NCBI GenBank assembly: GCA_031278255.1
Contig: JAITKU010000244.1
Coordinates: 1 to 9,559 of the forward strand
Length of the DNA stretch: 9,559 bases
Direction of reading: 5' to 3'
Source of the DNA: Eubacteriales Family XIII. Incertae Sedis bacterium
GTDB taxonomy: Bacteria; Bacillota; Clostridia; Peptostreptococcales; Anaerovoracaceae
Of the stretch, positions 5,469 to 9,559 are shown in pieces; position 1 is the stretch's first letter, and each line of letters starts with the position of its first letter. The translations under genes were made by a program, and so were the position numbers. The notes below the pieces were generated by a model. The model was not told the origin of the DNA, made no database searches, and worked only from the letters and a program-made list of their open reading frames with translations.

Positions 5469-7184
5469 CTACAACTTATTCAGTTCGTTCACAATCCGAT
5501 CGTGATAGGCGTCGTACGCGTCGAACTGCTCCTCGTACTGCCTGAATTCGAGGAACAGTTTTCGCAGCACGTCGGCGGCGGCCCTTATATTGTCCCTGCA
5601 GACCGATTCCAGCCGATTCCGTTCGGACCGGTTGGCGTACAGCACAAAGACGCCGAAACCGGCGCCGACCGCCGTCAAAGCGAAGAGCGGGTAAGCCAGA
5701 AAAAATCCCCCCGCCAAGGCCAGCGCGGCCGCGCCGAAACAGAGGTAGGCTTTCAGGTCCTTGACCGCCGCCAGCGCGCCGCGTTTGACCTCCGTGTAAT
5801 AGGATTCCATCTTTGAAATCTCCGCGCTTTCGTTCAAAAGGTCCGCGGTGCTTGTGTAATCGTTGATCGCAATCGGGATTATGCTTGTCCTTTTGCCGCG
5901 ATAGTCCGCCGTGTATGCTTCGAGGGCCTTTTCCTGCAGACCCTTTGTGAGCGTGAACAGGTTCAGGCGAATCTGCCCCGAAATCTCCCGGTTGCCGCGT
6001 TCGTAAATCCAGCCGACCATTTCGGCTATGAGGTTTATATCGTTTTTGGCCCGCTGTCGCTCGGTCTCAAACTGCGCTTCGGCGGCGTCCGTATCGCCCT
6101 GCAGCCGGATAACGAGTTCGTTGTAGGCGATCTCGTCATAGACGGATTCTTCCGCCGGATTGGGCGCCGCAATCAACTCGTCGATATAACCCTTTAGGAA
6201 CGCGTTCTTCTGCTCGACGGGAACATTCACGGTTCTCAGTATAAACTCCAGTATGTTTATATTGTTCTTTGCCCGCAGCATGTTCGCCGCCAACGCGTCA
6301 TAGGCGCCGCTGCATTTTTGCAGCGTGGCGTATTCGAGCCGTTCGACAGGCTGCAAACGCGCGTAATTGTACCGAATCCGCTCCACGATATCCGCTTCGC
6401 TGTAGCCCTCCGCCTGCGCGCAGGAGAGGATGAAGTCGTTTATATAGGCGCTGATTTGCGCGCGCGCGGTTTCGTCGATCGTTTCGGCGATGGTTTTGCT
6501 GATCAGGGAAAACAGCATGAGGAAAGTATTCCGATCGTCGCCTTTTTGTTCGCATTCCCGATAGACGGCAAACCATTTCAGGGCCGCCTCGTCGCGTTGC
6601 AAACGCAGGTTGAGGAGCATGTAGAATATCGCGCTGTGCTTTTTGTCCAGAAAAACCGCCCGCGCCATGGCCCTGTCCGCCAAGTCCCTGTCGTCGTTTT
6701 TCCAGGCCATCACGCTGATCAGGACGCAGGTGAGCCAATAGTCCGGAATTTGGAGGTGTTGCAATGCGATGGATTTGGTGATGGTCTCGTCGCTGACCAT
6801 GTTCACGTCGAGATTGTCCATAATCCCTTGGACGATCTTCCGCACCGTGCGGTAGTTTGAAAAATCGTAGTATTTCTTGTTGTTGGCCGCCCGAATCTTC
6901 TTGTTCGCGAGTTCGATGTTTTTGAAGCGCACGTACAGCTTTTCGATCTCGCCTTGAAGCGCCACGGCGTCGATGACCCGCCGGTGGGAATGCTGCATCC
7001 GCTCGCTCGCGTTTTGAAGCGTCTCCCGCATATATTGATTGTAATCCTCGAGCGTATGCCGCGCCTGCGACACCCCGTTTGATACGGTGAACAACTCGTT
7101 TTTCAGTTCCTGATTGATTCTTTCCGCTTGGCGCAACTCGTTTTCGAGCCGACTCACTTCACTTCTCAATTGGTAAAGGCTCAT
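5469..7184 (-). CDS. Uncharacterised coiled-coil and helical-repeat protein with C-terminal membrane hairpin
   Basis: I do not recognise this 571-residue protein. Residues 1-98 are charged and heptad-like, beginning MSLYQLRSEVSRLENELRQ, and predict a coiled coil. About 110-460 is helical; the stretch 148-215 (DYWLTCVLISVMAW..., DLADRAMARAVFLD, ALKWFAVYRE) recalls TPR-like pairs. Two adjacent hydrophobic segments, about 479-497 and 500-516, form a likely transmembrane hairpin with Lys/Arg on both outer sides (K475, K478, R519, R522), placing both ends in the cytoplasm. A short helical tail follows. There is no signal peptide. The ATG overlaps the ATPase stop as ATGA and has GGGAGG upstream; an earlier in-frame start 17 codons up is inside the ATPase gene. 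The arrangement suggests a cytoplasm-facing membrane partner or anchor of the ATPase. That role is inference. Confidence 0.88.
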   Translation of the reverse strand: MSLYQLRSEVSRLENELRQAERINQELKNELFTVSNGVSQARHTLEDYNQYMRETLQNASERMQHSHRRVIDAVALQGEIEKLYVRFKNIELANKKIRAANNKKYYDFSNYRTVRKIVQGIMDNLDVNMVSDETITKSIALQHLQIPDYWLTCVLISVMAWKNDDRDLADRAMARAVFLDKKHSAIFYMLLNLRLQRDEAALKWFAVYRECEQKGDDRNTFLMLFSLISKTIAETIDETARAQISAYINDFILSCAQAEGYSEADIVERIRYNYARLQPVERLEYATLQKCSGAYDALAANMLRAKNNINILEFILRTVNVPVEQKNAFLKGYIDELIAAPNPAEESVYDEIAYNELVIRLQGDTDAAEAQFETERQRAKNDINLIAEMVGWIYERGNREISGQIRLNLFTLTKGLQEKALEAYTADYRGKRTSIIPIAINDYTSTADLLNESAEISKMESYYTEVKRGALAAVKDLKAYLCFGAAALALAGGFFLAYPLFALTAVGAGFGVFVLYANRSERNRLESVCRDNIRAAADVLRKLFLEFRQYEEQFDAYDAYHDRIVNELNKL

Positions 7185-8716
7185 GCTTCCGATCCTCCCG
7201 TCTTGGATGCCGCCACCGCGCGTTCCCTGCCCCATTCCCTGATACGTCTGACCATATCGGGATTGTTCTTGGAGATCGGGACGATTTCTTTGAATTTTTC
7301 GACGAGCAGGCTTGGCGTCACGATCTCCTGCCCGTCCGTCAGGGCTGTTTGCGCGATCTCTTTCACGGCATACTCTATGTCCGAGTACGAAAATCCCTCC
7401 GACAGATCGATCAATTGCTCTGTGTCCCTCTCGTCGAGCGGGATGTGCAGAGACCGTTTCACATACTGTTCGACGGCCTCTCTTCTCTCCGCGCGGCTTG
7501 GCAGATCGATGAAGAAAATCTCCGAAAAACGCCCTTTGCGAAACAATTCCGGGGGCAAGGCGGAGATATCGTTTGCCGTGGCGACGAGAAAGACCCTGCT
7601 GAAAGATTCCTGCAGCCAGAAGAGGAAGAGTCCCAGCACCCGCTTGCCGGTATCGTTGCCCGCGTCCGAAACGGACAGCGCTTTCTCTATCTCATCGATC
7701 CAAACGACGCAGGGAGACACGTTGTCGATAAATTCAAGGGCCTCCCGCATTCTCTTTTCGCTCTCGCCGACCCACTTGTCGTACACCGTATCGAGATCGA
7801 AGCGAAACAGGGGCAGTTCCCACTCCTTTGCGATCATCTTCGCCGAATACGATTTGCCGCAGCCGGGAACGCCCGCGAGCAAGATGCCTTTCGGCGTATG
7901 CAAATCCCGCTGTCGCAGGGCCTCCTCGGAGGCGAAGAACACCTTCTTCTTTTCGACCAGCCAAGCTTTCAGGCCGTCGAGTCCCGCGACCTTCAGATCG
8001 GGATCCGGGCGGACGGGCCTTATGCTCGGCACCGAGCCGTAGAGCCGGCTCTTCTGCTTGGTCAACTCATGCAGATTGGACCTGTACAAACCCGCGTTGC
8101 GGATCAGCGTCGCGGAGAGGATGTTCTCGATCTGTATCTCGGAGAAGCCCCTGAGCAAGGTCGCGGCGCGCCGCAGATCCTCGTCGGTCCACTCGATGGG
8201 GTATCGCCCCTTGTACGCGGATACAAAGCGTCCCAGCTGTGCGATGCGTTCGTCGATATCGGGGTAGCGCAGGCTCGTCATCATGCCGAACTGCGCCAAG
8301 CGCGACCATACGGCGTCCGCGGTGATCAGGATGAGGGTGCCGCTTGTCTCCTTGGCGAGGTAGAGGATGTTGAGCAGTTCGCGGCTGAAGATATTGTCCT
8401 CGCCGATACGCTTCACGTCGCCGAAAGCGAAAGTCGAATTCCTGGTTTTTTTGAAAATCGAAGCGATATGCAGCAGGGGATCGCTGTCGGCGTTGCTGCT
8501 TTGTCCGCTGCCGAGCTTGCACAGTTGCTTGGCGTCGGTGTAATAGAAAATATCGCACGAGAGTTCGCGCGCGATCTCTTTCAGCATACGCTCCACGCGC
8601 TCCCGTTCGGGAGACTGTATGATAACCAGAGGCGTCCGCGCGCATATATAGTTTTTTACTTCTTCTTTCGCGGAGAGGAAATTGCCCGCTCCCTCCGCCT
8701 CAAATCGCTTTTTCAA
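7181..8716 (-). CDS. Ycf46-like AAA+ ATPase
   Basis: A 511-residue ATPase resembling the Ycf46 family of cyanobacteria, plastids and scattered bacteria. The N-terminal half (about 15-230) resembles the Ycf46 pre-domain, including YICARTPLVII (23-33). The AAA+ core runs from about 245 to 475: Walker A GVPGCGKS (282-289), pore-loop-like KWVGESE (314-320), Walker B CVVWIDEIEKA (336-346), sensor 1 ATAND (379-383) and arginine-finger region LFRKGRF (391-397). All catalytic residues are present, so it should hydrolyse ATP. A cyanobacterial Ycf46 has been linked to inorganic carbon use and photosynthesis; that cannot be carried over here. The start is read as TTG, with AGAGGA about ten bases upstream and a 17-nt overlap with the previous gene; no ATG in this frame would keep the N-terminal domain. 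Its substrate is unknown. Confidence 0.92.
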   Translation of the reverse strand: MKKRFEAEGAGNFLSAKEEVKNYICARTPLVIIQSPERERVERMLKEIARELSCDIFYYTDAKQLCKLGSGQSSNADSDPLLHIASIFKKTRNSTFAFGDVKRIGEDNIFSRELLNILYLAKETSGTLILITADAVWSRLAQFGMMTSLRYPDIDERIAQLGRFVSAYKGRYPIEWTDEDLRRAATLLRGFSEIQIENILSATLIRNAGLYRSNLHELTKQKSRLYGSVPSIRPVRPDPDLKVAGLDGLKAWLVEKKKVFFASEEALRQRDLHTPKGILLAGVPGCGKSYSAKMIAKEWELPLFRFDLDTVYDKWVGESEKRMREALEFIDNVSPCVVWIDEIEKALSVSDAGNDTGKRVLGLFLFWLQESFSRVFLVATANDISALPPELFRKGRFSEIFFIDLPSRAERREAVEQYVKRSLHIPLDERDTEQLIDLSEGFSYSDIEYAVKEIAQTALTDGQEIVTPSLLVEKFKEIVPISKNNPDMVRRIREWGRERAVAASKTGGSEA

Positions 8717-9209
8717 ATACGTTCATCCTCTGAATCAGAAACAATGAATCCTCCAGATCCGCGTTTCGGCTCTCCGGACTCATAAGCCGGAGGGCGGTCA
8801 CGGTATCGTCCCAAAACCGTTCCGTTTGCGTTCGCACCGATCGCTCCAATTCTTCCCGTACAGCTTGGTCGAGGAAATGCAGACCCGTGAAAAACAGGCA
8901 AGCTCTCACCGCGCCGCGAAATTTTGCGAACAAGGGCGCCAGCTCCGCCAACTCGTTCAGCGAAATCAGCATGTTGAGGTCTTTCAGAAACCGCGCGATG
9001 CGCTTGTGCAGCATTTCGTTGACAGTCTCCGCGAGCGCCTGCCCAAACCGGGCGGCCGTGCGGTCCCCGGCGAGCAGGGAACCTCGCGCAATCGTCTCAG
9101 CGACTTCGCCGTCAATCGAAACGCCCGATTTGAGCAGATCAAAGCAGCGCAACCAGTCCTCGTATACGGTGGGAGGCACGGAGGGTTCCCATTCTCGCAT
9201 GGCTTCCAT
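8700..9209 (-). CDS. Uncharacterised helical protein in the AAA+ operon
   Basis: A 169-residue protein of no family I recognise. It is acidic and basic in alternation, apparently all helical, without signal peptide or a convincing membrane segment; the most hydrophobic part is around 100-120 (FRGAVRACLFFTGLHFL). The C-terminus (SRNADLEDSLFLIQRMNVFEKAI) overlaps the TTG start of the ATPase. The first ATG is two bases after the stop of the 61-residue ORF (TAG CC ATG) and has no Shine-Dalgarno sequence, so it depends on coupling, or the start is wrong. The frame stays open upstream, and adding one C at the C5 tract (9234-9238) would fuse it with the preceding ORF into a protein of roughly 230 residues. 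It is probably an adaptor or partner of the ATPase, by position only. Confidence 0.72.
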   Translation of the reverse strand: MEAMREWEPSVPPTVYEDWLRCFDLLKSGVSIDGEVAETIARGSLLAGDRTAARFGQALAETVNEMLHKRIARFLKDLNMLISLNELAELAPLFAKFRGAVRACLFFTGLHFLDQAVREELERSVRTQTERFWDDTVTALRLMSPESRNADLEDSLFLIQRMNVFEKAI

Positions 9210-9211
9210 GG

Positions 9212-9397
9212 CTATTTGGCAAGAAAGCTGTAAGGGGGTTCCAAGCTCCACGAGGGGAGTCTTTTGCTCATTTCGTTCAGTCTCTCGTCGGAGATAAGCG
9301 CACTGTCCTTGGCGGGCGCGGTGAAATTGTCGCGGATGCGCTGTTCCATCATCTGCTCGAATTCCAAGTCCTGATTGTTGGTGATATCGTTTTCCAT
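9212..9397 (-). CDS. Small acidic 61-residue protein leading the AAA+ operon
   Basis: Begins MENDITNNQDLEFEQMMEQR and ends with a Trp/Pro motif, LPSWSLEPPYSF (47-58). Residues 11-24 look like one short helix and 25-35 like a linker. The ATG is preceded by AAAGGAGA at good spacing, the clearest ribosome site at this end of the operon, so translation surely begins here. I do not recognise the family. It could be a free small protein, for example a binding peptide or adaptor for the downstream ATPase. Equally it could be the N-terminus of the next gene, cut off by a one-base deletion in the CCCCC run under codons 54-55. The overlapping frame that reads across it on the same strand has no ribosome site and is discounted. 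Confidence 0.7.
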   Translation of the reverse strand: MENDITNNQDLEFEQMMEQRIRDNFTAPAKDSALISDERLNEMSKRLPSWSLEPPYSFLAK

Positions 9398-9559
9398 GAT
9401 CGGTCTCCTTTACAGAATTGTTGTCGACGGAATGATCCTTAGGATTCGTTACGGAATAAACTGGACATTTGGCTTGCCTTTTTTCCGCCGAACTGTGTTG
9501 CAAAGCCTCGCCGAACCTTAGGGTTCGTCTGCGTTTTGCGCCTTGCTCGACGAAAAAAA
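9398..9559 (-). promoter_or_regulatory. Upstream region of the AAA+ operon with two CCTTAGG palindromes
   Basis: Two related palindromes lie here: ATCCT-T-AGGAT (9435-9445) and CGAACC-TTAG-GGTTCG (9512-9527). Aligned, A(A/T)CCTTAGG(G/A)TTCGT is shared at 13 of 15 positions, with the CCTTAGG cores 79 nt apart. CGCCGAAC also occurs twice (9486-9493, 9509-9516). These could be operator sites or part of a dispersed repeat. I find no convincing -35/-10 pair; the promoter may be further upstream, outside the window, or use another sigma factor. All three minus frames are open at the right edge, two of them closing at the TAA inside each CCTAAGG, so the tail of an upstream gene cannot be excluded. 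Confidence 0.4.

Noticed and set aside
7128..8042. 304-codon plus-strand open frame across the ATPase/coiled-coil junction
   Set aside because: Ser/Arg-rich sequence with no recognisable domain, antisense to two well-supported genes.
7181..8716. Clp, FtsH or MoxR identity for the ATPase
   Set aside because: Single AAA+ domain without a protease or zinc motif, without ClpX/ClpA domains, and with the Ycf46-type N-terminal region and WIDEIEKA/PPELFRKGRF motifs.
7349..8785. 478-codon open frame on the plus strand opposite the ATPase gene
   Set aside because: It is exactly antisense to a gene with intact AAA+ motifs, has no ribosome site or family motifs, and long antisense frames are expected in GC-rich DNA.
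9210..9503. Upstream extension of the 169-residue ORF to a 267-residue protein
   Set aside because: It would start at TTG without a ribosome site and its extra residues look random, while the overlapping 61-residue frame has a strong ribosome site. The frameshift alternative is reported as a finding.
9553..9559. Seven T residues (minus strand) at the right edge as a terminator of an upstream gene
   Set aside because: The hairpin that would have to precede it lies outside the window, so it cannot be judged.

Overview
The window looks like chromosomal DNA from a GC-rich anaerobic bacterium, most likely of the Bacillota/Clostridia. The reasons are a TPP riboswitch that acts through an intrinsic terminator, oxygen-sensitive ThiH instead of ThiO for thiazole synthesis, a CytX-type pyrimidine transporter, a TenI-type protein closing the operon, and strong GGAGG ribosome binding sites with heavily overlapping genes. 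This is inference from gene content; nothing here fixes a genus. Every convincing gene lies on the minus strand, so the biological order runs from high to low coordinates.

Right part (about 9520 down to 5469): an operon of uncharacterised function. It holds a 61-residue protein, a 169-residue helical protein, a 511-residue Ycf46-like AAA+ ATPase and a 571-residue protein with an N-terminal coiled coil and a C-terminal two-helix membrane hairpin. Junctions are tight (2-nt gap, 17-nt overlap, 4-nt ATGA overlap), so the products are probably made together and may form one ATP-driven membrane-associated assembly. The first two ORFs may be one gene broken at a C5 tract. Upstream are two palindromes sharing the core CCTTAGG.

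Middle (about 5468 down to 5100): a GC-rich hairpin without a U-tract, a near-consensus sigma-70 promoter, a TPP riboswitch with two extra stem-loops, a terminator followed by six U residues, and a 9-bp pairing that could act as the antiterminator.

Left part (5099 down to 316): the thiamine operon thiD, cytX, thiS, thiG, thiH and tenI-like, in which almost every junction overlaps. The logic is import of hydroxymethylpyrimidine (CytX), its phosphorylation (ThiD), and thiazole synthesis from a ThiS thiocarboxylate, dehydroglycine from tyrosine (ThiH) and deoxyxylulose phosphate (ThiG). The last protein carries the Gly-His signature of thiazole tautomerase TenI, not the Gly-Pro of ThiE. ThiC, ThiF and a clear ThiE are absent from the window.

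Left edge (1 to 315): no gene is seen. It holds a cluster of hairpins and direct repeats, part of it bounded by 13-bp inverted repeats, plus a weak candidate terminator for the thiamine operon.
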